NCBI GenBank assembly: GCA_003058495.1
Contig: QBVC01000027.1
Coordinates: 80,183 to 144,182 of the forward strand
Source of the DNA: a gamma proteobacterium symbiont of Ctena orbiculata
GTDB lineage: Bacteria > Pseudomonadota > Gammaproteobacteria > Chromatiales > Chromatiaceae
DNA length: 64,000 nucleotides
Direction: 5' to 3'
Below are positions 1 to 8,914 of this stretch, in pieces. The translations under genes and the position numbers were made by a program. Positions within the stretch are counted from its first letter, which is position 1, and every line of letters begins with the position of its first letter. The notes beneath the pieces were generated by a model. That model was not told the DNA's origin, did no database searches, and saw nothing but the letters and a program-made list of their open reading frames with translations.

Positions 1-2616
1 ATCAGCGTGTTGTCTCCCGATGCCCTGCGCCCGGTGATACGGGCCTTCAACATCTACTTCCAGCTGGCCAGCACCGCGGAGGAGAGTTTTCAACACCGTC
101 AGCGCCGCAACGTGGCCGCCCAGGGCGGGGTGTTGTGGAAGGGCTCTTTCGATGCCTGCATCCGCGAACTGCGGGAGATGGATGTCGAGCCCGATGAGTT
201 GCAGGATCTGTTTGAAGACGTTCGCTACATGCCGGTCTTCACCGCCCATCCCACCGAGTCCAAACGCCGCGCCATCCTGTTGCAGATGAGGCGGATATTC
301 GAAAGCAACGAGGCCCTGGATGCACCCTCGTCAACGGTGGAACATAACGAGACCCACACCCGCAATCTGCGCACCCACATCCAGGCGCTATGGAAAACCA
401 ACGATGTACGCCCCTCGCGACCCGAAGTCCACCAAGAGGTCCGCATGGGCATGTACCACTTCCGGGAGGCGATCTTCGACGCCGTGCCCGTGGTCTATCG
501 CCGCCTGGAGCTCGCGCTCAAGCGCTCCTATCACGACCATGAAGGTTTTCACGGCATCGACGTACCGGCGATGATCCGCTTCGGCAGCTGGATCGGCGGC
601 GACCGGGACGGCAATCCCAATGTCACCGCACAGACCACCCGCGAGGCGATCCTGACCCAGCACCTGACGGTGATTCGCGCCTATATCGAGCGGGTAGACA
701 GGCTGGTCGGCATCCTCACCCACTCCCAGGAGTTCTGCACCCTGTCGCCGGCCTTCATGGCCAGCCTCAAGGAGGATGACGACTACCGCCAGGGGTTTGC
801 CCAGGAGTGGCCGGAGCGTTTTCTGGGCGAGCCCTACCGGCGCAAGCTCTACATCACCGGCCTGCGCCTGCGCCAGGTGGAGCGGCGCGGCAAGGCCTGG
901 CTTGACGGGGCCTCCATCGAGGATATGGTGGCTGGATTTGCCAATGAACTCGATTTCCTCCGCGACCTTGAGCTGATTCGGGACTCGCTCAACAGCCACG
1001 GCGACGCGGATGCGGCGAATGCGGAGTTGCTGGACCTGATCAGGCTGGTGCGTACCTTCGGTTTCTATCTGGCGCGGCTGGATATCCGCCAGGAGTCGGC
1101 GGTGCATACCAGCGCCGTGGCCGATCTGCTGTCGGTGTTGGGGATCGAGCAGAACTACGAGGAACTGGAAGAGGGGGCGCGTCTCAAGCTGCTCGCAGAG
1201 CTGATTCTGGATCCGCCGGCGATAGAGGATCCCGGACGGTTTGCGGAGATGACCCAGGAGGTGCTGCGGGTCTTCGATGTGGTCGAAGAGATGCAGCGCA
1301 TGATCAGTCCCCGGGTCATCGGCCGCTATGTCATCTCCATGGCCCATCACGCCTCCGATGCGATGCACGTGATGTTTCTTGCCAGCCTGAAGGGACTCTG
1401 CGGCAGGCGCGGCGATTCGTTCTACTGCCGTATCGGCGTCTCTCCCCTGTTCGAGACCATCCACGATCTCTCCCGCATCGAACCCGTGATGTGCGACCTG
1501 CTCGATCAGCCGGTCTATGCCCAGCTGTTGAAACAGCACGGTGGACTGCAGGAGGTGATGCTCGGCTACTCCGACTCGGCGAAGGACGGCGGCATCGTGG
1601 CCTCCGCCTGGCTCCTCTACCGGGCGCAGCAACGGGTGATCACCCTGGGCAGGGAACGGGGTGTGCGCATCCGCCTGTTTCACGGCCGGGGCGGCACCAT
1701 CGGCCGCGGCGGCGGCCCCACCCACGACGCCATCCGTTCCCAGCCCTCGGGCACCCTCCAGGGGCAGATCAAGTTCACCGAGCAGGGCGAGGTGCTCTCC
1801 TACAAATACAGCAACCGGGAGACCGCGATCTATGAGCTGACCATGGGGCTTTCGGGGGTCATCAACGCCAGCATCGGCCTGATCCGCGAGGTCGAGCCGG
1901 ACGAGAAGTCGTTCCATGAGAATATGCGGTATCTCTCTGACAAGGGCGAGGCCGCCTACCGCGAGCTGACCGAGAAGACCCCCGGCTTTCTCGACTATTT
2001 CTACTCCGCGACCCCGGTATCCGAGATCGGGTTGTTGAATATCGGATCGCGCCCGTCCCATCGCGCCAAGGGGGATCTCTCGAAATATTCGGTGCGCGCC
2101 ATATCCTGGGTCTTCGGCTGGGCTCAGGCGCGGCAGACCCTGCCGGCCTGGTATGGCATAGGCACCGCCCTGGAGTCCTGCTGCAAGGGGAAGAAGAAAA
2201 ACCTGAAGACCCTCCGGGAGATGTACCGCAAGTGGCCCTTCTTCCGCGCCCTGCTCAGCAACACCCAGATGGCCCTGTTCAAATCGAGCATGGACATCGC
2301 GCAGGAGTATGCCGAGCTGTGTGGCGAGGGCAAGACCCGCAAGCGGGTATTCGGCATGATCAGGGATGAGTACCATAGGAGCGTGAAGTGGATCTGCAAG
2401 ATCGCCGAGATAGAGGATCTGCTCGATGAAAATCCGCTGCTCAAGACATCCCTCAGCCGTAGGGACCTCTATCTCTATCCGCTGAATCACATCCAGCTGG
2501 AGCTTTTGCGCCGCTACCGCAATCCGGAGACCAGGGAGAGCGATCGCGACGCCTGCCTCGATCCCCTGTTACGCTCCATCAACGCCATCGCCGCGGGTAT
2601 GCGAAACACCGGCTGA
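1..2616 (+). CDS. ppc: Phosphoenolpyruvate carboxylase, 5' end outside window
   Basis: Carboxylates PEP with bicarbonate to oxaloacetate in the cytosol. The reading frame is open from base 1; the first available start (GTG at 7) lies inside the family, because the segment AFNIYFQLASTAEES aligns with roughly residues 80-100 of known enzymes, so the gene begins upstream of the window. Seen here: the FTAHPTESKRR histidine motif (about residue 80 of the visible part), the GYSDSAKDGG lysine motif, and the glycine-rich FHGRGGTIGRGGGP loop, all catalytic hallmarks. The C-terminus ends in the usual NTG. It converges on pyruvate kinase with 65 bases between. Together these two enzymes set the fate of PEP made by the glycerate pathway encoded further right. 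Confidence 0.97.
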   Translation: MSVLSPDALRPVIRAFNIYFQLASTAEESFQHRQRRNVAAQGGVLWKGSFDACIRELREMDVEPDELQDLFEDVRYMPVFTAHPTESKRRAILLQMRRIFESNEALDAPSSTVEHNETHTRNLRTHIQALWKTNDVRPSRPEVHQEVRMGMYHFREAIFDAVPVVYRRLELALKRSYHDHEGFHGIDVPAMIRFGSWIGGDRDGNPNVTAQTTREAILTQHLTVIRAYIERVDRLVGILTHSQEFCTLSPAFMASLKEDDDYRQGFAQEWPERFLGEPYRRKLYITGLRLRQVERRGKAWLDGASIEDMVAGFANELDFLRDLELIRDSLNSHGDADAANAELLDLIRLVRTFGFYLARLDIRQESAVHTSAVADLLSVLGIEQNYEELEEGARLKLLAELILDPPAIEDPGRFAEMTQEVLRVFDVVEEMQRMISPRVIGRYVISMAHHASDAMHVMFLASLKGLCGRRGDSFYCRIGVSPLFETIHDLSRIEPVMCDLLDQPVYAQLLKQHGGLQEVMLGYSDSAKDGGIVASAWLLYRAQQRVITLGRERGVRIRLFHGRGGTIGRGGGPTHDAIRSQPSGTLQGQIKFTEQGEVLSYKYSNRETAIYELTMGLSGVINASIGLIREVEPDEKSFHENMRYLSDKGEAAYRELTEKTPGFLDYFYSATPVSEIGLLNIGSRPSHRAKGDLSKYSVRAISWVFGWAQARQTLPAWYGIGTALESCCKGKKKNLKTLREMYRKWPFFRALLSNTQMALFKSSMDIAQEYAELCGEGKTRKRVFGMIRDEYHRSVKWICKIAEIEDLLDENPLLKTSLSRRDLYLYPLNHIQLELLRRYRNPETRESDRDACLDPLLRSINAIAAGMRNTG

Positions 2617-2681
2617 TCCGGCTGTGCAGGGCGTTGAGATCAGGTAAACACGACAACCGGCGGCAGGGCGCGGCTCGCCCG

Positions 2682-4145
2682 TCAGGCGATGCGGGAGAGG
2701 GTGTGTTCACCCACGCGCATGATCTTCATGATGTTGGTCTGGCCTTCGACACCGGAGCGGTCGCCCTTGGTGATAAGCACCAGGTCCCCCTCCTGGACGG
2801 TGCCCTGGCGTAGCATCGCCTCGATCACTTCACTGTTGATCTTGGAGAGGTCTCTGCTGGTGACGTCGAAGTAGAGCGGATAGACCCCCCGGTAGAGGGT
2901 CACCTTTCTGCATGTGACCTGAGAGCGGGTCAATGCATGGATCGGAATCCCCGAGTTCATCCGCGACATCCATTTTGCGGTCGAACCGGTCTCGGTGAGG
3001 GCGGCAATCGCCTTCACCTCGAGGTGGTTGGCGATATACATGGAGGCCATGGCGATGGCCTCGTCGACGCGGCCGAAATGGCTGTCGATGCGATGCTTCG
3101 ATCTGCGGGCGTTCTTTTCGGCCTCCATGCAGATCCTGTCCAGGGCCGCCACCACCTTGGGCGGATTCTTGCCGATGGAGCTCTCCGCCGAGAGCATCAC
3201 CGCATCGGTGCCGTCGATGACCGCATTGGAGACATCGAAGACCTCGGCGCGGGTCGGGATCGGGCTCTCGATCATCGACTGCATCATCTGGGTTGCGGTG
3301 ATGACCACGCAGTTGTTGCTGCGCGCCTTGTGGATCAGCTGTTTCTGCACTTCGGGCAGCTTGGCATCGCCTATCTCCACGCCGAGATCGCCCCGCGCCA
3401 CCATGATCGCATCCGAGGCGTCGATGATCCCGTCGATCGCCTGCAGCGCCTCGACCCGTTCTATCTTGGAGACGATGCCACCGTTGCACCCCGCCTCCCG
3501 CAGCAGGCTGCGCGCGCTCTCCACATCCTCCGCGTTGCGCACGAAGGAGACGCCAAGGTAGTCGGCATCGATCTCCGCGGCGAACTTGATATCCTCCCTG
3601 TCCTTCGCGGTCAATGCGGGCGCCGACAGACCGCCTCCCCGTTTGTTGATCCCCTTGTTGTTGGAGAGCATGCCGCCAACGACGACCCTGCAGTGGACGC
3701 AACCCGATTCGACCCGGGTCACAAGCAGTTCGATGGCGCCGTCGTCGAGTATCAGGGTGTCGTCTTCCGAGAGGTCGTCGGCCAGCGCGGCATAGGTGGT
3801 GCCGACCCGTTGTTGATCGCCGGATGAGAGATCACAGTTCGCATCGATGGCGAAACGATCACCGGCCTTCAGTTCGACCTTTCCGTCTTTGAAGGTGCCG
3901 ACGCGGATCTTCGGTCCCTGGAGATCGATCAGGACCGCGATTTCACGTCCGGCCTCAGCCGCTCGCTGGCGAATCAGCCGGGTGCGCTCCCGATGCCTCT
4001 GCAGCGAATCGTGCGAGAGGTTGATGCGGACAACGTCCACCCCGGCGGCGATGAGCCGATCCGTGACCTCGATTCCGTCGGTGGCCGGGCCGAGTGTGGC
4101 AACTATCTTGGTGCGTCTGGGCATGGGTCGCGCTCGCTGTTTCAT
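2682..4145 (-). CDS. pyk: Pyruvate kinase
   Basis: Transfers phosphate from PEP to ADP, giving pyruvate. The protein of 487 residues has the N-terminal RRTKIVATLGPATD motif, the metal/substrate segment MVARGDLGVEI in mid-protein, ITATQMMQSM after it, and a C-terminal regulatory domain. Two starts are possible, at 4145 or at 4124 (MPRRTKI, closer to the family start); neither has a convincing ribosome site. It is transcribed divergently from the GntR regulator. A perfect copy of the regulon palindrome occupies the spacer of its candidate promoter, so this isozyme is probably induced with the glyoxylate genes, whose product 2-phosphoglycerate reaches pyruvate through it. Which kinase isoform (PykA or PykF) it corresponds to cannot be judged from the sequence alone. 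Confidence 0.97.
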   Translation of the reverse strand: MKQRARPMPRRTKIVATLGPATDGIEVTDRLIAAGVDVVRINLSHDSLQRHRERTRLIRQRAAEAGREIAVLIDLQGPKIRVGTFKDGKVELKAGDRFAIDANCDLSSGDQQRVGTTYAALADDLSEDDTLILDDGAIELLVTRVESGCVHCRVVVGGMLSNNKGINKRGGGLSAPALTAKDREDIKFAAEIDADYLGVSFVRNAEDVESARSLLREAGCNGGIVSKIERVEALQAIDGIIDASDAIMVARGDLGVEIGDAKLPEVQKQLIHKARSNNCVVITATQMMQSMIESPIPTRAEVFDVSNAVIDGTDAVMLSAESSIGKNPPKVVAALDRICMEAEKNARRSKHRIDSHFGRVDEAIAMASMYIANHLEVKAIAALTETGSTAKWMSRMNSGIPIHALTRSQVTCRKVTLYRGVYPLYFDVTSRDLSKINSEVIEAMLRQGTVQEGDLVLITKGDRSGVEGQTNIMKIMRVGEHTLSRIA

Positions 4146-4196
4146 CTAGCCGGGGCAGAGTGTATCGAAATGTTCACTTAATTGAATGCCTGGACT

Positions 4197-4226
4197 ATAA
4201 TATTGGTATATTGTATACCATTCCAA
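4197..4226 (-). promoter_or_regulatory. pyk promoter with regulon operator in its spacer
   Basis: On the minus strand TTGGAA (-35, bases 4226-4221) and TATTAT (-10, 4202-4197) are separated by 18 bases, and that spacer contains the perfect palindrome TGGTATACAATATACCA (4204-4220 read on minus). A repressor bound there would block RNA polymerase. The core TTGTATACCA (plus strand) fits the TNGT-N-ACNA pattern of FadR-subfamily GntR regulators, and such a regulator is the next gene. Confidence 0.7.
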
Positions 4227-4428
4227 TGGCTCTGGTATAGAGGCTGGCAAGGGTATTTTGCCGATCTGCCGGCCGATTCGGTCGCCCGTCGGCTGCCCGC
4301 ATCGGAACAGAGTCAGCAGGGTCGGGAGGAATCGTACGGGGCTGGCGTGTTTGCTGATCGAGGTCGGATCCAGGTCAGGCCAGGGGTGAAATTTTAACCA
4401 AACAATATCCTCGATTCCTATGCTTGTG

Positions 4429-4445
4429 GTGTGTATTGTATACAG
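4429..4445 (+). promoter_or_regulatory. Degenerate copy of regulon operator before gntR
   Basis: TTGTATACAG is the core at 4437-4446, with a poor left extension; 12 of 17 positions agree with TGGTATATTGTATACCA. It ends 28 bases before the chosen ATG of the regulator, a position suited to negative autoregulation by a lower-affinity site. Confidence 0.5.
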
Positions 4446-4472
4446 ATTGATCAGAGACCCAGGATTTTGAGA

Positions 4473-5165
4473 ATGCCCACGAAAGAACTGCGACTGAAAC
4501 CAATCGACTCGAATAACGTACTGAAAAGTAAGGTATATGATCAGCTGAAAGCGGCGATCACATCGATGGATATCTACGCCGCCGAGACCGATACCAAGCT
4601 CGACGAGCGCCGACTGGCGGATGAGCTCGGGGTGAGCCGAACCCCGATTCGCGAAGCGCTGATGCTGCTGGAGAAAGAGGGCCTGATCCGGATGATTCCC
4701 CGCCGTGGCGCCTTTGTCGTGCGCAAGACCAAGCGCGAGATCCTGGAGATGATCTGCGTATGGGGGGCCTTGGAGAGCCTGGCTGCGCGGCTTGCGACGG
4801 TCAATGCCAGCGACAAGGAGATTTCGGGATTGCGGGAGACCTTCGTCAACCTGGACGATGCCAACTCGGCCCTGGCCGCCATCGACGAGTACTCGGAAAA
4901 GAACATCCGTTTTCACCAGTCGATTATACGCCTCAGCAAGTGCGAACTCCTGCAGGATATCGCCGATGGGCTCTTCGTCCACATGCGCGCCATCCGCTCC
5001 CGTTCGGTCAAGGAGCGCAGACAGCTCGCTGACTCGGTGGTGGAACACGTGCACATCATCGAGGCGTTGGAGAAACGGGATGCGGTATTGGCGGAAAAAC
5101 TGGTACGCGAGCACACGGATCACCTCTCTACGCATGTAAAGAAACATGTGACCTGGGTTGAGTAG
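4473..5165 (+). CDS. GntR-family (FadR/FCD subfamily) transcriptional regulator, likely oxalate/glyoxylate regulator
   Basis: DNA-binding ligand-responsive regulator of 230 residues. An N-terminal winged helix-turn-helix is visible at about residues 15-80 (LADELGVSRTPIREALMLLEKEGLI, then PRRGAFVV), followed by an all-helical FCD ligand domain (about 90-220) with the histidines expected for metal-assisted ligand binding (FHQSIIR, EHVHIIEALE, REHTDHL). The ATG at 4473 is preferred over upstream codons because these would place the operator-like site inside the coding sequence. FCD regulators of this subfamily bind TNGTNNNACNA-type palindromes; the recurring T(G/T)GTATAC(A/C)A element in this window matches. 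The effector is unknown; glyoxylate, oxalate or a CoA ester are reasonable guesses. The repressor role is inferred from operator placement. Confidence 0.9.
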   Translation: MPTKELRLKPIDSNNVLKSKVYDQLKAAITSMDIYAAETDTKLDERRLADELGVSRTPIREALMLLEKEGLIRMIPRRGAFVVRKTKREILEMICVWGALESLAARLATVNASDKEISGLRETFVNLDDANSALAAIDEYSEKNIRFHQSIIRLSKCELLQDIADGLFVHMRAIRSRSVKERRQLADSVVEHVHIIEALEKRDAVLAEKLVREHTDHLSTHVKKHVTWVE

Positions 5166-5209
5166 ATGGGTCGCCGCTGTCTCTCGTCAGGATGAAAGGG
5201 TAGCGCTGG

Positions 5210-6979
5210 GTGAGCTCGGCTGGAGAGAAATACGGTCCCTGGAATCCGGGTATCCTGAGCCCCATGCCCGAGGATGTGAAACCCTTCATGACCATCGCCC
5301 GCGCAGAGAATGTTTTTCAGTCGATACCGGAGCTGGAGGAGATCAGCGAGTTTACCGGCTTCCCCTGGGAGTATATTGCAACCTTTCGACCGCAGCGCCT
5401 GGCGGTGCACGAGCTGTTGATAAGGATATCGGCCAATCTCTCGGTTTCCGACGGAACGCGGTATGAAGACCTTGGGGTCAATTTTCGCAGCATGGCCCAG
5501 CAGTTGTTCGAGCGCTACGTCAGTCCCAATCTGCAACAGATAAACGACCTCTATGATGAATTGAGGCGCGCCATAGAAGCGGCGGTCGAAGCGGAACTGG
5601 AGGCTACGCTGTTTGCCCGGGAGGAGGAAAAAGTCGAGCCGAGAGGCTGGTTGACTAGACTCTTCAAGGGCCAACAACAGGCAGCCCCAACGCTTCCCAG
5701 GGAGGACCGCGAACTGCAGATTATCGCGGCATGGAAGGAGGAGGCGCCGCGGCTGAAAGACAATCCCCTGCGCCGTACGATGCTGCAGAGCCTCCATCGG
5801 ATAACCAACGCAATCATGATTCGACACGGCAGGATCCGGGGTGAGAAGAAGCTCCTTGTCAAGCTTGTGGCCGGGGAAGTCTGTAACCTATACGGCAGCA
5901 GGCAGATCGGTAATATGATCGAACCCATGATCGAGGCCGGCGCCGCCGCCGAGGGTTATTCGACCCTGCCCATTCAGGAACATCCGGTGATCATGAACGT
6001 CAAGGGGGCGTCGGCGTCGGGGAAGAGCACCCTCAGGCCGCTGCAGCATCAGCTTGCCAACAGGCTCGGTTTTCGCTGGGAGGAGTTTGCCCTGATAAGC
6101 CCCGATATCTGGCGTAAGTATCTGTTGGATTACGACTCCCTGGGCGAGTTGTACAAGTACGCCGCTGTCTGTACCGGGCATGAACTCAAGATCGTCGACA
6201 AGAAGCTCGATGCCTACATGGCGGGAAAGGCGAAACGCGTCGGTGTATCCCATCTGCTCATAGATCGCTTCCGCTTTGACAGCTTCGCCGAAAAGTCGGG
6301 CAAGGAGGGGAGTAATCTGCTCACCCGTTTCGGTTCAAAGGTGTTTATGTTTTTCATGATTACACCGCCCCACGATACCGTGGAGCGTGCCTGGGAGCGT
6401 GGTGAACAGGTTGGGCGTTACAAGGCGGTGGATGACCTTCTCGACCACAATGTGGAGGCCTTTACCGGGATATCGCAGATCTTCTTTACCTGGGCTCTCG
6501 ATCAGGATAAGGATATCCACTACGAATTCCTCGACAACAGCGTCGACCTTGGCGAGCGTCCAAGAACCGTGGCCTACGGCGAAAATGGCTCGCTCTGCAT
6601 TCTCTGCGTGAAATGCATGATCGACATCGATCGTTACCGCAAGATCAACATCAATGCGGATTCCGCAAGCAGTGTCTATCCGTCTGCGCGGGAGATGGCC
6701 CCTGAAATGAATCTGGCGTTTCTCAAAGCCTGTATCGAACGTCTTGAGAATGTCGAGTTTGTCAATGCGAAAAACAGAAAAGTTGCAGCAAGAATAAGAA
6801 GCGGCGAGTTGGTGGAGCTGAGGATGATGGAGCTCGAGGAGGCCGTGCCCGATGTGGATATCCGCGAGGCGTTGTTGAAGCTGATTTCCCCTGCAAAAGC
6901 GCGTCGAGACACTGATATATCGATACCGGATATTGTCGATATCTCGCGATCGGAAACCCTGGGGGACTGTTACGGTTGA
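5210..6979 (+). CDS. Large P-loop protein, zeta-toxin/kinase-like core, function unknown
   Basis: No firm family name is recognised. A P-loop, GASASGKST, lies at residues 266-274, followed by a SPDIWRKYLLDYDSLGELYKYA segment that resembles the substrate-side helix of zeta-toxin and small-molecule kinases (compare the D-x-x-R-x-x-x-P-x-Y pattern). The first 250 residues are helical, with an acidic stretch rich in Glu/Ala at about 105-140. The C-terminal 130 residues carry no recognised motif. The start is uncertain: GTG at 5210, or ATG at 5264 (MPEDVKPF). It stands alone on the plus strand, 44 bases after gntR, with no regulon operator of its own; readthrough from gntR is possible. A nucleotide-dependent phosphotransferase is an inference only. 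Confidence 0.6.
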   Translation: MSSAGEKYGPWNPGILSPMPEDVKPFMTIARAENVFQSIPELEEISEFTGFPWEYIATFRPQRLAVHELLIRISANLSVSDGTRYEDLGVNFRSMAQQLFERYVSPNLQQINDLYDELRRAIEAAVEAELEATLFAREEEKVEPRGWLTRLFKGQQQAAPTLPREDRELQIIAAWKEEAPRLKDNPLRRTMLQSLHRITNAIMIRHGRIRGEKKLLVKLVAGEVCNLYGSRQIGNMIEPMIEAGAAAEGYSTLPIQEHPVIMNVKGASASGKSTLRPLQHQLANRLGFRWEEFALISPDIWRKYLLDYDSLGELYKYAAVCTGHELKIVDKKLDAYMAGKAKRVGVSHLLIDRFRFDSFAEKSGKEGSNLLTRFGSKVFMFFMITPPHDTVERAWERGEQVGRYKAVDDLLDHNVEAFTGISQIFFTWALDQDKDIHYEFLDNSVDLGERPRTVAYGENGSLCILCVKCMIDIDRYRKININADSASSVYPSAREMAPEMNLAFLKACIERLENVEFVNAKNRKVAARIRSGELVELRMMELEEAVPDVDIREALLKLISPAKARRDTDISIPDIVDISRSETLGDCYG

Positions 6980-7100
6980 GCATTTGCGAGATAACGGTTC
7001 GAGCAATGGCCGGTTCGGGGCCGCCTGCGTCGGCAGTCAGGCGCGGCTTGAGTGAACCCCGGCCGTTTCACTGAAATCAAGATCGAAAGAGTGTGCACTG

Positions 7101-8018
7101 ATGGCTACAGCCTTTATCCATCACCGTGATTGCGAGCTGCACGATCCCGGTGCCCAACATCCGGAGTCGCCGGCGCGGATCAGGGCGATCAACGACTACC
7201 TGCCCACATCCGGCATCTGGGACAGGTTGGTCCGCCACGAGGCTCCCCTCGCCAGCCGGGAACAACTCTGCCGGGCGCATGACGAAAACTACATAGATGT
7301 GGTCTTCTCCGCCGCCCCTTCCGAGGGATATGTCTACCTGGATCCCGATACCTGCATGTCGCCGCACTCACTGAATGCGGCATTGAGGGCGGCGGGATCC
7401 GTGATAAAGGGCATAGACCTGGTTTACACGGGCGAGGCCGACAATGCCTTTTGCAGCGTGCGCCCCTGCGGCCACCATGCGGAGACCAGGAGGGCCATGG
7501 GATTCTGCATGTTCAACAATGTTGCCGTGGGCGCCTGTTATGCCAAGGATCGCTACGCGGCGAAAAGAATCGCCATCGTCGACTTCGATGTGCACCACGG
7601 CAACGGCACCGAAGACATCTTTCGCCACGACCCATCGGTGCTCTTCTGTTCCACCTTTCAGCACCCCTTCTATCCGGGCAGCGGCGCGGATACCCGATCC
7701 GACCATATCGTGAACGTCCCCTTGCCGGCGGGCACGTCGGGCGCGCAATTTCGAGACGCCTTCGAGGGGGAGATCGTTCCCGCATTAAACGATTTTGCGC
7801 CTGAGCTGGTGTTGGTTTCCGCCGGTTTCGATGCCCATGAAAACGATCCGCTGGCCCAGCTCCGGTTGCGGGAGGATGATTACGAATGGGTCACCCGCAG
7901 GATCAGGGAGGTGGCCGACAACTCTGCACAGGGCCGCCTTGTGTCGGTACTCGAGGGCGGTTACAGCATCGCCTCGCTAGGTTCCTGTGTAGAGGCCCAC
8001 CTGAAGGCCATGCTCTGA
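7101..8018 (+). CDS. Histone-deacetylase-family hydrolase (AcuC/acetylpolyamine amidohydrolase type)
   Basis: Zinc-dependent deacylase of 305 residues, full family length. The motif RPCGHHAE at 121-128 carries the paired active-site histidines, DFDVHHGNGT at 161-170 supplies the first zinc Asp and His (D163, H165), SAGFDAHENDP supplies the second Asp, and LEGGYS near the C-terminus is the conserved glycine loop with tyrosine. Bacterial members deacetylate small amines, polyamines or acetyl-lysine; the substrate here cannot be told from sequence. Flanking genes are unrelated, and the 121-base gap upstream shows no regulon operator. Confidence 0.92.
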   Translation: MATAFIHHRDCELHDPGAQHPESPARIRAINDYLPTSGIWDRLVRHEAPLASREQLCRAHDENYIDVVFSAAPSEGYVYLDPDTCMSPHSLNAALRAAGSVIKGIDLVYTGEADNAFCSVRPCGHHAETRRAMGFCMFNNVAVGACYAKDRYAAKRIAIVDFDVHHGNGTEDIFRHDPSVLFCSTFQHPFYPGSGADTRSDHIVNVPLPAGTSGAQFRDAFEGEIVPALNDFAPELVLVSAGFDAHENDPLAQLRLREDDYEWVTRRIREVADNSAQGRLVSVLEGGYSIASLGSCVEAHLKAML

Positions 8019-8149
8019 CCTCAGCCTCCGTCCTGGGTAGACAGAGACCGATCCTCCGGGATTCCCATCTTCAGGACCGGTATTAAGCCAGATTTTCCAG
8101 TCTATACTCGAAACCTATCACCGGCACCGGGAGCGCCCGCTGCAGCCAG

Positions 8150-8914
8150 GTGCAGTGTCTGCAGCGTGCATCGACAGCCATGGTCTGCAAAATTGAAAAC
8201 AACGGAATTGGGATCTTCCGCCGCCACGGCTGCGGCGAACGGCGATCGCCGTCCGGGGCGTGGCAGGCCCGGGGTTTTCTCTCTGTCTTGCTGCTGTTTG
8301 TCCTGCTCGGTCCGCAAACGGTCGTCGCGGCCGACGACGCCGAGTTGCTGACGCGATTGCGCGGTGGCGGCTATACGCTCTATTTTCGCCATGTGGCGAC
8401 AGACTGGTCCAAGTCTGACCGAGTCGGCAAGGCGGGGGATTGGACGAGTTGTGACGCGCGTAAAATGCGGCAACTGTCAGACAGCGGTCGCGCCGATGCA
8501 AGAGATATCGGAAAGGCGATCCGCGGCCTGGGCATTCCGGTGGGAGAGGTATTGGCGAGTCCCTATTGCCGGACCATGGAAACGGCCGAGCTGTTCGATG
8601 TCGGTCCGGTAATCCAGAGTAGCGATGTCATGAACCTGAGGAGTGCCGGTTATTTCGGCGGGCGCGACGAAATTGTCGCCAGTGCGCGGCGTTTGCTGGC
8701 GACGCCACCCGCGGCTGGTGCCAATCGGGTCGTCGTTGCCCACGGTAATGTTGCGCGAGAGGCGACACCGGTCTATCCGGAAGAGGGCGAGGGAGTGGTT
8801 TTTCTCGCCGACGGCAAGGGCGGATTCGATGTGATTGCACGTATTCCGCCCCGGCGTTGGCGCCGTATGCTTGAGCTCGGTAGAGCCGGTCAGGGTGACA
8901 GGATCAAACGGTAA
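8150..8914 (+). CDS. Secreted histidine phosphatase-superfamily protein
   Basis: Phosphoglycerate-mutase-like fold. The signature RHG appears as YFRHVATDWSKSD, which retains the catalytic Arg-His; ASPYCRTMETAELF supplies the second arginine, and VVVAHGNVAREAT the second histidine. A hydrophobic stretch, GFLSVLLLFVLLG, followed by TVVAADD, is a likely signal peptide with cleavage after AxA, so the enzyme probably works in the periplasm. The start is unsure (8150 or 8180); both give an unusually long n-region before the hydrophobic core. The last 25 bases overlap the end of the convergent NHL gene. The substrate is unknown. Confidence 0.8.
   Translation: MQCLQRASTAMVCKIENNGIGIFRRHGCGERRSPSGAWQARGFLSVLLLFVLLGPQTVVAADDAELLTRLRGGGYTLYFRHVATDWSKSDRVGKAGDWTSCDARKMRQLSDSGRADARDIGKAIRGLGIPVGEVLASPYCRTMETAELFDVGPVIQSSDVMNLRSAGYFGGRDEIVASARRLLATPPAAGANRVVVAHGNVAREATPVYPEEGEGVVFLADGKGGFDVIARIPPRRWRRMLELGRAGQGDRIKR

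Noticed and set aside
1..6. ppc as an N-terminally truncated pseudogene
   Set aside because: The frame is open to the window edge, so the missing portion is simply outside the window.
388..2490. 700-residue frame on the minus strand within ppc
   Set aside because: It mirrors the ppc coding strand; the forward protein has all PEP carboxylase motifs, and the reverse translation has no recognised domain.
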